A DNA stretch of 64,000 nucleotides, taken from Sipunculus nudus (lineage: Eukaryota; Annelida; Sipuncula; Golfingiida; Sipunculidae). The position numbers and the translations under genes were made by a program. Of the stretch, positions 34,440 to 44,530 are shown piece after piece. Each line of letters begins with the position of its first letter. The stretch's first letter is position 1. The notes under the pieces were generated by a model, which saw only the letters and a program-made list of their open reading frames with translations, did not search any database and was not told the DNA's origin. The DNA lies in NCBI GenBank assembly GCA_026874595.1, contig CM049312.1, forward strand, positions 49,605,429 to 49,669,428, in the 5' to 3' direction.

Positions 34440-36475
34440 CAAGTTATTGATTTAACATCATATAAAATAATCGGCTGTATGGCCTTGAAAATGCCTTAAG
34501 GTCATCCATATTTAAACTTGACCTAACATTTCATGAGCTGCATCAAAGATATGACTGTGCCTCAAATTCTTTTCCAGTGATGGCGTTAAAATAATTTTAG
34601 CATTATAGACTCTGTGACCTTAAAATGCGCCAAGGTTTTCAATATTCAAAATTAACCTAGCCCTTTATGAGTTTTGTCTTTCTGCAAGTTTGATGACTGT
34701 GACTTTAGTTATTTTCAAGTTATTTCGTTAACATTATTTAAACAATATTGCCTCTGTGCCCTTGAAAAATGCGTCATAGTCATCCATATTCAAACTTGAC
34801 CTAGCCCTTTATGAGTTTATTCAATGCTGCAAGTTTGGTGACTGTGCCTCAAATTATCTTTACAATATTGCGTTAACATCATTTTAACATTATTTCCTCT
34901 GTGACCTTAAAAATGCGTCATAGTCATCCATATTCAAACTAGACCTAGCCCTTCATGAGTTTATTCAATGCTGCAAGTTTGCTCACTGTGCCTCAAATTC
35001 TCTTCACGATATCGCGTTAACATCATATTAACATAATCGCCTGTATGACCTTGAAAATGCCTTAAGGTCATCCATATTCGAACTTGACGTAGCATTTCAT
35101 GAGTTGAACCAAAGATATGACTGTGCCTCAAATTCTTTTCCAGTGATTGCGTTAAAAAATTTTAGCATTATAGAATCTGTGACCTTAAAGTGCGTCAAGG
35201 TTTTCAATATTCAAACATAACATAGCCCTTTATGAGTTTTGTCTTTTCTGCAAGTTTGGTGAATGTGCCTTAAGTTCTTTTCAAGTTATTTCGTTAACAT
35301 CATTTTAACAATATTGCCTCTGTGACGTTGGAAAAAGCTTCAAGGTCATCCATATTCGAATTTAACCTAGCCCTTTATAAGTTTTGTCTTTTCTGCAAGT
35401 TTGGTGACTGTGCCATGAGTTCTTTTTCAAGTTATTTCGTTAACATCATTTTAACATTATTGCCTCTGTGACCTTGAAAAAATGGGTCATTGTCATCCAT
35501 ATTCAAACTTGACCTAGCCCTTCATGAGTTTATTCAATGCTGCAAGTTTGGTGACTGTGCCTCAAATTCTCTTCACGATATTGCGTTAACATCATTTTAT
35601 CATTATTGTCTCTGTGACATTGAAAATGCCTTAAGGTCATCCATATTCGAACTTGACGTAGCATTTCATGAGTTGAACCAAAGATATGACTGTGCCTCAA
35701 ATTCTTTTCCAGTGATTGCGTTAAAATAATTTTAGCATTATAGACTCTGTGACCTTAAATGCGTCAAGGTTTTCAATATTCAGTCTTAACCTAGCCCTTT
35801 ATGAGTTTTGTTTTTCCTGCAAGTTTGGTGACTGTGCCTTAAGTTCTTTTCAAGTTATTTTGTTAACATCATTTTAACAATATTGCCTCTGTGACCTTGA
35901 AAAATGCGTCATAGTCATCCATATTCAAAATTGACCTATCCCTTCATGAGTTTATTCAATGCTGCAAGTATGGTCACTGTGCCTCAAATTCTCTACACGA
36001 TATCGCGTTAACATCATAAAAACATAATCGCCTGTATGACCTTGAAAAAGCCTTTAGGTCATCCATATTCGAACTTGACCAAGCATTTCATGAGTATATC
36101 ATCAAAGATATGACTGTGCCTCAAATTTTTTTCCAGTTATTGCGTTAAAATAATTTTAGCATTATAGACTCTGTGACCTTTAAATGCGTCAAGGTTTTCA
36201 ATATTCAAACTTAACCTACCCCTTAATGAGTTTTGTCTTTTCTGCAAGTTTGGTGACTCTGCCTTAAGTTCTTTTCAAGTTATTCGTTAACATCATTTTA
36301 ACAATATTGCCTCTGTGACCTTGAAAAATGCGACATAGTCATCCATATTCAAACTTGACCTAGCCCTTCATGAGTTTATACAATGTTGCAAGTTTGGTGA
36401 CTGTGCCTCAAATTCTCTTCACGATATTGCGTTAACATCATATAAACATAATCGCCTCTGAGTTGCATCAAAGAT
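34440..36475 (+). repeat. ~142-bp tandem repeat with higher-order (3- and 4-unit) structure
   Basis: About 14 units, each with TGACCTTGAAAAATGCGTCA-type, CATCCATATTCAAACTTGAC-type and GTGACTGTGCCTCAAATTC-type segments. Three classes are visible. Class 1 (GCATTTCATGAGTTGAACC) recurs at about 34481, 35046, 35612 and 36038, so spacings are 565, 566 and 426 bp: four units twice, then three. Class 2 carries GTTTTGTCTTTTCTGCAAG and class 3 TTTATTCAATGCTGCAAG. It starts within 40 bp of the 65-bp array but shares no sequence with it. Confidence 0.88.
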
Positions 36476-36752
36476 GTCAGTATGATGACTTTTGGTGACA
36501 TTGCTTTTACGTAATTGCGTAAACATCATATCTGTAACGGACGGACGAGCGCTCGCGTAAGAAAAAAAAAACATCTCGCTGTAACGAATCATATTTTTTT
36601 CAATTTTATTAATAGGTCAATAACTTGATTCTAAGAATCACCTCTTCTGCTGTGATCGATTATATATGACTTGTTGGTGTTTAAAAAAAAAATATTTGAT
36701 GACGATAACTTGTCTGTCATATTTTGCGCATGTTTATAAATTAAATACTCAC

Positions 36753-36824
36753 TACTCTCCGTCCATACTTGTCGCAGACCTTCCCCCACAGTCCAGAGCT
36801 GATCATCATCCCCGCGAACACCAC
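36753..36824 (-). CDS. SVOP: SVOP-like transporter, exon covering TM2 and the MFS motif A loop
   Basis: 72 bp, exactly 24 codons, reading VVFAGMMISSGLWG and KVCDKYGRRV on the minus strand. GKVCDKYGRR is the major facilitator motif A (G-x3-D-x2-G-R-R/K) in the cytosolic loop after TM2. The acceptor is TTTGACTGTAG before GTG (high side) and the donor GTGAGT follows GTA (low side). It joins in phase 0 to the preceding exon (ending LTT) and to the next (starting ELIM). The combined order matches SVOP homologues. Confidence 0.9.
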
Positions 36825-36899
36825 CTACAGTCAAACAACACAGCTGGTGCTATCAGATATGTCAAAAAAATTTGCAAAAATGAGAAAAAAATCCTTTTT

Positions 36900-37110
36900 A
36901 TGATAGCTATGGCAAAAGGACAACTACCCCGGACAATTACCCCCCCCCCCCGACAATTACTCCCTGGACAATTACCCCCCCCCCCCAGACAATTACCCCT
37001 CGGTAAAATACCCCCCCCCCCCCCCAAGGACAACTACCCCCTGGACAATTACCTCCATGGTATAAATTACACATTTAAAGTACACGTTTTACATTTAAAT
37101 ATATTCTGTG
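36900..37110 (+). repeat. Left inverted terminal repeat of the foldback-like element
   Basis: Composed of GGACAATTAC / GGACAACTAC words separated by poly-C runs up to 15 bases (36930-37027), then a tail with CCATGGTATAAATTACAC and TTTAAAGTACACGTTTTACA. Pairs with 40371-40610 in opposite orientation. Confidence 0.85.
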
Positions 37111-37146
37111 TTGCTAATGAGTAGAGAGAGCCGTTGTTTCCTACGA

Positions 37147-39892
37147 GCATGTGGAACATGTATGACCGTACGCAGGATGAGCTGCCACGCACCAACAACC
37201 CAGTACATGTATGACAGTACGCAGGATGAGCTGCCACGCACCAACAACCTAGTACATGTATGACCGTACGCAAGATGAGCTGCCACGCACCAACAACCCA
37301 GTACATTGTATGACCGTACGCAGGATGAGCTGCCACGCACCAACAACCCAGTACATGTATGACCGTACGCAGGATGAGCTTCCACGCACTAACAACCCTG
37401 TACATGTATGACCGTACGCAGGATGAGCTGCCACGCACCAACAACCCAGTACATGTATGACCGTACGCAGGATGAGCTGCCACGCACCAACAATCCAGTA
37501 CATGTATGACCGTACGCAGGATGAGCTGCCACGCACCAACAACCCAGTACATGTATGACCGTACGCAGGATGAGCTGCCACGCACCAACAACCCAGTACA
37601 TGTATGACCGTACGCAGGATGAGCTGCCACGCATCAACAACCCAGTACATGTATGACCGTACGCAGGATGAGCTGCCACGCACTAACAACCCAGTACATG
37701 TATGACCGTACGCAGGATGAGCTGCCACGCATCAACAACCCAGTACATGTATGACAGTACGCAGGATGAGCTGCCACGCACCAAAACCCAGTACATGTAT
37801 GACCGTACGCAGGATGAGCTGCCACGCACAAACAAACCAGTACATGTATGACCGTACGCAGGATGAGCTGCCACGCACAAACAAACCAATACATGTATGA
37901 CCGTACGCAGGATGAGCTGCCACGCATCAACAACCCAGTACATGTATGACAGTACGCAGGATGAGCTGCCACGCACCAAAACCCAGTACATGTATGACCG
38001 TACGCAGGATGAGCTGCCACGCACAAACAAACCAGTACATGTATGACCGTACGCAGGATGAGCTGCCACGCACAAACAAACCAATACATGTATGACCGTA
38101 CGCAGGATGAGCTGCCACGCACCAAAACCCAGTACATGTATGACCGTACGCAGGATGAGCTGCCACGCACAAACAAACCAATACATGTATGACCGTTCGC
38201 AGGATGGGCTGCCACGCAGCAACAACCCAGTACATGTATGACCGTAGGCAGGATGGGCTGCCACGCACCAACAACCCAGTACATGTATGACCGCACGCAG
38301 GATGGGCTTCCACGCAGCAACAACCCAGTACATGTATGACCGTACGCAGGATGGGCTGCCACGCATCAACAACCCAGTACATGTATGACCGTACGCAGGA
38401 TGAGCTGCCACGCACCAACAACCCAGTACATGCATGACCGTACGCAGGATGAGCTGCCACGCACCAACAACCCAGTACATGTATGACCGTACGCAGGATG
38501 AGCTGCCACGCATCAACAACCCAGTACATGTATGACCGTACGCAGGATGGGCTGCCACGCATCAACAACCCAGTACATGTATGACCGTACGCAGGATGAG
38601 CTGCCACGCACAAACAAACCAGTACATGTATGACCGTACGCAGGATGAGCTGCCACGCACAAACAAACCAGTACATGTATGACCGTTCGCAGGATGAGCT
38701 GCCACGCATCAACAACTACATGTATGACCGTTCGCAGGATGGGCTGCCACGCAGCAACAACCCAGTACATGTATGACCGTAGGCAGGATGAGCTGCCACG
38801 CACAAACAAACCAGTACATGTATGACCGTACGCAGGATGGGCTTCCACGCAGCATCAACCCAGTACATGTATGACCGTACGCAGGATGGGCTTCCACGCA
38901 GCAACAACCCAGTACATGTATGACCGTACGCAGGATGAGCTGCCACGCACCAACAACCCAGTACATGTATGACCGTACGCAGGATGGGCTGCCACGCATC
39001 AACAACCCAGTACATGTATGACCGTACGCAGGATGAGCTGTCACGCACCAACAACCCAGTACATGCATGACTGTACGCAGGATGAGCTGCCACGCATCAA
39101 CAACCCAGTACATGCATGACCGTACGCAGGATGGGCTGCCACGCACCAACAACCCAGTCCATGTATGACCGTACGCAGGATGAGCTGCCACGCACCAACA
39201 ACCCAGTACATGTATGACCGTACGCAGGATGGGCTGCCACGCATCAACAACCCAGTACATGTATGACCGTACGCAGGATGAGCTGCCACGCACCAACAAC
39301 CCAGTACATGCATGACTGTACGCAGGATGAGCTGCCACGCACCAACAACCCAGTACATGTATGACCGTACGCAGGATGAGCTGCCACGCACCAACAACCC
39401 AGTACATGTATGACCGTACGCAGGATGAGCTGCCACGCATCAACAACCCAGTACATGTATGACCGTACGCAGGATGGGCTGCCACGCATCAACAACCCAG
39501 TACATGCATGACCGTACGCAGGATGAGCTGCCACGCACCAACAACCCAGTACATGTATGACCGTACGCAGGATGAGCTGCCACGCACCAACAACCCAGTA
39601 CATGTATGACCGTACGCAGGATGAGCTGCCACGCACCAAAAACCTAGTACATGTATGACAGTACGCAGGATGGGCTGCCACGCATCAACAACCCAGTACA
39701 TGTATGACCGTACGCAGAATGGGCTGCCGCGCATCAACAACCAAGTACATGTATGACCTTCGCAGGATGAGCTGCCACGCATCAACAACCAAGTACATGT
39801 ATGACCGTACGCAGAATGGGCTGCCGCGCATCAACAACCAAGTACATGTATGACCGTACGCAGGATGGGCTGCCACGCATCAACAACCCAGT
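37147..39892 (+). repeat. 49-bp minisatellite, ~56 copies
   Basis: The unit runs CCACGCACCAACAACCCAGT, ACATGTATGACCGTACGCAG, GATGAGCTG. It contains two palindromes, TACATGTA and CGTACG. Variants (CATCAACAACCC, CACAAACAAACC, CACCAAAACCC, GGGCTGCC) occur in ordered blocks; one four-unit block at 37732-37926 is repeated at 37927-38120. The complementary strand has no stops in any frame, giving minus-strand open frames up to 291 codons that repeat one peptide (VRSYMYW, ILRTVIHVL, AAHPAYGHTCTG in the three frames). No gene is inferred. Confidence 0.95.
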
Positions 39893-40370
39893 ATAAGCAT
39901 TGCATCATTCCTTCAAGACAAATGTCGGTGCTTGCTACCCTAACTTCTGGGGATTCCTGGATGTTCTGAAACGTAAGCAGTCACTGAACCAGGTTGTGAT
40001 TGCGCAGATCGCTGGTAGTCATGGACCACCCCACAGAGGCGGGTATACCATTATCGTCACCAGAGGATATTGAACATTGTGCGGGACTACGGAAACAGGG
40101 ACACATTAGATTACCTTCGAGGCATTGCCTACAACTTTCCAATGTAATGAACATTTCATATAATGGAATTTTTGACCATATATTTACCATTTTTTTACAA
40201 TACACAATACAATCATCTGAGAGGCATTGCCTAGAAATAGTTATCAGCTACTGAAAACTTGATGTAATTGATTTTTTTTTCTATTTTTACAATACACATG
40301 ATGTATGTACCTATGCATGGTTTGAAATATATTATCACCGGTATTTGTTTTACTTACAATCGGAATATTT
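39893..40370. other. Single-copy interior of the foldback-like element
   Basis: Sits between the 49-bp array and the right inverted end. It contains GAGGCATTGCCTA twice (near 40118 and 40220), each centred on the palindrome AGGCATTGCCT. No transposase-like sequence; the overlapping short open frames (39981-40254) are not recognised. Confidence 0.5.
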
Positions 40371-40610
40371 TACTTTTAGTTTGTACAACGTGTACTTTAA
40401 AAGTGTTATTTTACCATGGGGGTAGTTGTCCGGGTGGTAGTTGTAGCGGGGGGTAAATGTTAGGGGGTAGTTGTTTGGGGGGGGGGGGGGTAGTTGTCCC
40501 AGGGGGTTATTGTCCTGGGGGTAATTGTCCGGGGGGTAATTGTCTGGGGGTAATTGTCCAGGGGGTAATTGTCCGGGGGGTAGTTGTCCTAGAGCCCATT
40601 GCTATGCATG
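40371..40610 (-). repeat. Right inverted terminal repeat of the foldback-like element
   Basis: GTAGTTGTCC and GTAATTGTCC words separated by runs of G (up to 14, near 40477-40490), preceded by AACGTGTACTTTAAAAGTG and TTTTACCATGGGGG. It is the inverted counterpart of 36900-37110. The 60-codon glycine-rich open frames here are low-complexity artefacts. Confidence 0.85.
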
Positions 40611-41097
40611 TTCCAGAGAGGAGAATATTGGGATATTCAGAAGATTAACATAAAAATACATAGGTGAGAGGATTAAAATAAGACCAAATAGACAATTTCT
40701 TATTTGGGCCCACGTTTCACGACAACTGACAAGATTTATAAATTTCTGCACAATACTTTCATGTTACATCTGGTCATGATAAATTCTGACATGGCTTCGG
40801 TATCTATTCCACAAACAGTTTATATCTACTTATTGGACTAAACCAACGTATGTAACTCGAAGAAGGTGGACTAATATTTCAAATTAAAATTGGTTAAAAT
40901 ATACACATTTGAAGACTCTACCTATATCTGACTCTTAGTATTCATATGCGAGTTTCATATGATTACTGAATTCCAAGACATTTTCGTAAGTGCCAACTTT
41001 CGTTGAAATGCATGTTTTTAATTTTACTGAAACATACTCGGTCCGTGCAGATCTCCTTAATTTGACACAATAAACCTGATTTGTACTGTGCTGTTAC

Positions 41098-41196
41098 CGT
41101 GGTGAGCATGGCTTGCTGCCAGCCGGGAAGGTTCCAGTCACAGTGCAGCGCCGGGGACAGGATACTCAAAATCATCATCTCCATGGCATCCGCCAT
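41098..41196 (-). CDS. SVOP: SVOP-like transporter, exon covering TM1
   Basis: 99 bp, exactly 33 codons, reading [19 protein letters not shown] and [14 protein letters not shown]. This corresponds to TM1 and the following luminal loop of SVOP/SV2-type transporters (family motif ADAMEMM). The acceptor GTTGTCGTCAG precedes ATG and the donor GTAACA follows ACG. It is in phase 0 on both sides. The initial ATG is an internal codon, because the upstream exon ends GLAW and homologues continue straight through. A longer open frame into the intron (to 40963) is read-through past the donor. Confidence 0.92.
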
Positions 41197-41269
41197 CTGA
41201 CGACAACAAATATCAAACCATTTATCGTAAACCGTTACAATAAACTGTTACAGTAACCATTACAACATA

Positions 41270-41545
41270 GGCGGCGAAGCCGGAGGGGGGGGGGGGGTGC
41301 CCCAATGACAAGTTTGGGGGGTCTCAGCCCCCAATAATGTGATGGAAAACATAAGGAGTACCAGTTTTCCTTAATGTATAGTATATTCTCCTTCGCTCTG
41401 ACGAAGGCTACAGGGGTAGCTGAAAATTTAGCAACAATCTGTATTTGTTATCTAAATAATATGATTGTTTGAAATGTAGGCGTTGATGTCTCTCTTCTTT
41501 TTATGTTTACTGTCTTAAGCCAGCACCCGGAAAATTTAGAAATGT

Positions 41546-41619
<74 letters not shown>

Positions 41620-41718
41620 TATTTTTATATATAGCATATATATTTGAATATATATATATACATATATTTATGTATGTCTACTATTTGGCTCCAAGAATGA
41701 ATATTTAGCTTCGCCGCC
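41270..41718. mobile_element. 449-bp TIR element (MITE) inside the minisatellite
   Basis: Begins GGCGGCGAAGCC and ends GGCTCC...AGCTTCGCCGCC, giving an 11-bp inverted repeat GGCGGCGAAGC. A poly-G run follows the left end. The interior has a CCTTCG-loop-CGAAGG hairpin (~41391-41408) and a TA microsatellite. No coding capacity and no certain target duplication. Its insertion into the repeat array gives the relative age: array first, element later. Confidence 0.75.
41546..41675. repeat. Interrupted (TA)n microsatellite
   Basis: Long TA runs broken by single C, TT or GCA interruptions, inside the TIR element. Confidence 0.9.
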
Positions 41719-42694
41719 AATGTACAATAACCGTTATAGTAAACCATTACATTTACCGTTACAGTTTACCTTTACAGTACACCTTAACAGTAAACCGTTT
41801 ATATTAAACCGTTAAAATAAACCTTTACAACAACCGTTACAGTAAACCATTACTTCAATCGTCACAGTACACTTTACAATAAGCAGTATAAACAGTGGAA
41901 TAACCATTAGAGTTAACCGATATAATAAACCGTTAGAGTAGACTGTTACAATAACCATTAGAGTCTATCGCTATAGTAAACTGTTAGAGTATAGACTGTT
42001 ACAATAACCATAAGAGTAAACCGCTATAATAAACCGTTAGAGTATAGACTGTTACAATTACCAATAGAGTTAACCGCTATAGTAAACCGTTAGAGTATAG
42101 ACTGTTACAATTACCATTATAGTAAACCGCTATAGTAAACCGTAAGAGTATAGACTGTTACAATAACCATTAGAGTAAACCGCTATAGTAAACCGTTAGA
42201 GTAGACTGTTACAATAACCATTACAGTAAACCACTATGGTAAACCGTTAGAGTATAGACTGTTACAATTACAATTAGAGTAAACCGCTATAGTAAACCAT
42301 TAAAGTATAGACTGTTACAATTACCAATAGAGTAAACCGCTATAGTAAACCGTTAGAGTATAGACTGTTACAATTACCATTATAGTAAACCGCTATAGTA
42401 AACCGTTAGAGTATAGACTGTTACAATAACCATTAGAGTAAACCGCTATAGTAAACCGTTAGAGTAGACTGTTACAATTACCATTATAGTAAACCGCTAT
42501 AGTAAACCGTAAGAGTAGACTGTTCATTTACCATTATAGTAAACCGCAATAGTGAACCGTTAGAGTATATAGAGTTACAATAACCATAAGAGTAAACCGT
42601 TATAGTAAACCGTTAGGGTATAGACTGTTACAATTACCATTATAGTAAACCGCTATAGTAAACCGCTATAGTAAACCATTACAGTAACCCATTA

Positions 42695-43229
42695 GTGTCA
42701 GCACCTTGTCCAGCATCATTGTAGTTTAAGAGTAGTCAGATGTGGTGTCGACCGGAAAAACACAGACTGGACACGGAATTGAAATTCCACTTCTCCTTAC
42801 AATTATTTTGAAATTTTTTCATAATATGTTTGCATATGAATATATATACCATGTTGCAACAGACTGGGCAACCAGAGGTCGCGTGATTGTCTGAAATGAT
42901 TTTTTTTTTTAATTTTTAACCCTCAGCCCATGACCTTTGACTGATGTTGATGAAAATAATAAGCTTCGGTGTTTATTTGTATCTACCTAAGGCAAAATTT
43001 TGTTGATAACCTGGCAGAATGGACACCTTGATAGTGTAAGGATACAGAGATACATCCAGAGATGGCAATTAAATCAGCCTGCCGATATATAAAAATCAAG
43101 ACAGAAAACAAACATCCCGATACAGCTAACAATACAGCATTCATCTGACATTGTAATATTTTATTATCCACGCTTTCTTGAAAAAAAGTAAATCTGGAAG
43201 CACCAACAAAATGAAAATATTTTACATAC
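42695..43229. other. Intron sequence, no feature seen
   Basis: Non-repetitive AT-rich sequence between the minisatellite and the donor of the exon at 43230-43315. The minus-strand open frame 42983-43171 has no splice or family support. Confidence 0.5.
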
Positions 43230-43315
43230 CCATGCCAGACCGGTAAGTAAAGACAGTTTCAGCTGAAACTTGCCAAATCCGATGGCGTCCACGGCCTGCT
43301 GTACCGTGAAGGTAT
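43230..43315 (-). CDS. SVOP: SVOP-like transporter, exon just before and into TM1
   Basis: 86 bp: two bases completing an upstream codon (consistent with Asp), then 28 codons reading [20 protein letters not shown] and SLLTGLAW. The cytosolic segment [11 protein letters not shown] leading into TM1 is diagnostic of the SVOP/SV2 family. The acceptor is TTATGTTTCAG (high side, with a good pyrimidine stretch and a GCTGAT branch-like site) and the donor GTATGT follows TGG. Entered in phase 1, left in phase 0. The exon encoding the N-terminal tail and start codon was not found between here and the 46-kb satellite; it may lie beyond the window. Confidence 0.92.
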
Positions 43316-44361
43316 CTGAAACATAAATCAGCACGACACTCTTAGCAAGAGAAAAGCAATGCCGCATGAACAAAATACAGTGCCGAAACAAGTGGTCACG
43401 ACCCTCAGCTGAATTTGATATTCGGATGATGCATGTATTAATTATTAATATTAATTATGATTGAGTGAAAAATATTTATCAAGGAAGGTTGAACAAACCA
43501 GCCGAACTAATTTACTTTCAAAACTTTCTAATCCACTTCCCATGCGATCCTAATGCAGTGAATATTAATCAAAATCGCCCGCCTGTTCTGGACATAGACC
43601 GATAAAGTACCTCCATCAAAGTGTCAGACCACACACGCAGCGGATATATATTTCCCGGGAACTTTCACGCAAAAAAAATCCAGAAATTCACTCGACGTCT
43701 CGGGTATAACAAAACAGGTTTGTTCTTATTACGTCCCAGAATTGGCCTTCACCGCCATGGACTGGCTCCAATCTCACAAAACATTTCTTCGACAATTGTT
43801 TAGCTTTCGCTCGCCGTTAACTGGCTCTAACTCCACAACAATTCTAATGCTCTCCTCTGCTAAATAAACACTATCCTCTACGACCAATAATCATCCATAT
43901 ACGGTACTTGAAATAACATCCTGCTGGTGTTACATCTACATCTAGCTGTGATAACCCGACTCAGTAGGCAATGGGATAACTGAGCTGGTAAGCCTACTCG
44001 AGTCGTGATACAAGTAATATCGAGGAATGCATCGCAGTGGTAATGCTTCAGGTCGCATTCATATTGTGGTAAACGGCCCATAATCTCAATATCATGCTAA
44101 GAATAATTAAATAACACAATGGTATACATGTGAGCTCACAACCCAAACTGAAACACCGTCCATGGACATGGGTTATTTCCTGTATCGCCTGCAAGCTGCC
44201 TGCGTCCTGTAACCCATGTGAGCCATGCTTGTGTTCATGCGGTCATAAATTTAAAAAAAACATGCCGAGGGGTTTACCAATGTGCTGTGTTAAAACGGAA
44301 CTGTCCTCGCTCATGTTTGGTATTATTAGAACGTTCACCAAAAAAATGCTAACGATTGCCC
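43316..44361. other. Upstream intron or 5' flank, no supported feature
   Basis: No exon-like stretch with the acidic N-terminus expected of SVOP and no array. Short open frames at 43621-43803 and 43878-44081 lack recognisable content. Confidence 0.4.
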
Positions 44362-44530
44362 TGGTTTATGTTGTTTCACAGTGTACTTGTAGGCCATGAA
44401 GCGTTGTCAGGAATGACGAAATATTTACATCTTCATAAGGCCTTATAATGCGTTCCTCAGACACTAGTGAAAAGACACTCTTTCGCCAGTTATCTGGTCG
44501 TTATGCCAGAGGGTCGATATGACAATAATC
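44362..44530 (+). repeat. Interspersed repeat, copy 2 (pairs with 9778-9945)
   Basis: Aligns in the same orientation with 9778-9945; best conserved is TAATGCGTTCCTCAGACA with flanking AATGACG...AATATTT. Two copies ~34.6 kb apart at unrelated positions point to a dispersed element. Confidence 0.75.

Larger units (their letters stand above)
18658..36752 (-). other. 18.1-kb repeat-filled intron of the SVOP-like gene
   Basis: Lies between the TM2 exon (donor GTGAGT at 36752) and the TM3-TM4 exon (acceptor at 18658). By summing recognised elements, about 16.8 kb is repeat: a truncated LINE, a 41-bp array, a 65-bp array and a ~142-bp array. The short first part (18660-19164) shows only a recurring CCGAACGAA word near 18860, 18878, 18897 and 18962. 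Confidence 0.85.
36900..40610. mobile_element. Foldback-like element with long inverted ends and a minisatellite core
   Basis: The left end (about 36900-37110) and the right end (about 40371-40610) are inverted copies. Outermost bases are ATGATAGCTATGG on the left and, reverse-complemented, ATGCATAGCAATGG on the right. Both ends then carry GGACAACTACCCC and repeated GGACAATTACCCC words, and the inner limits share CCATGGTA and TTAAAGTACACGTT. Between them lie the 49-bp array and about 470 bp of single-copy sequence. No transposase was seen. The layout recalls foldback elements, whose inverted ends are internally repetitive, but no family is assigned. It fills about 87% of a 4.27-kb intron. Confidence 0.8.
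41216..42694 (+). repeat. ~52-bp minisatellite in the TM1-upstream intron, split by a TIR element
   Basis: Units of 51-53 bp built from related words (GTAAACCGTTAGAGTATAGA, CTGTTACAATAACCATTAGA, GTAAACCGCTATA), each a variant of a shorter AACCGTTA/AACCATTA module of about 10-13 bp. The left part (41216-41269) and the part after 41719 are the same family, so the element at 41270-41718 landed inside the array. The right part has about 18 units, most regular at 41930-42680. Confidence 0.88.

Noticed and set aside
22182-34455. Many 60-216-codon open frames on both strands
   Set aside because: By-products of the 65-bp unit; they end regularly at the TTTAA part and overlap each other in all frames.
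37067-39876. Minus-strand open frames up to 291 codons (repeats of AAHPAYGHTCTG and VRSYMYW)
   Set aside because: The 49-bp unit has no stop codon on the minus strand, so all three frames stay open. Overlapping frames with equal claims and a mobile-element context argue against a protein.
36900-40610. Helitron with a tandem-repeat core, as described for some bivalve elements
   Set aside because: Helitrons lack long terminal inverted repeats; here both ends are inverted copies of each other, and no TC start or CTRR hairpin end was seen.
40963-41097. Extension of the TM1 exon to a 77-codon single-exon protein
   Set aside because: Reading continues past a GTAACA donor into sequence unrelated to the transporter family; the next family segment is found in frame at 36753-36824.
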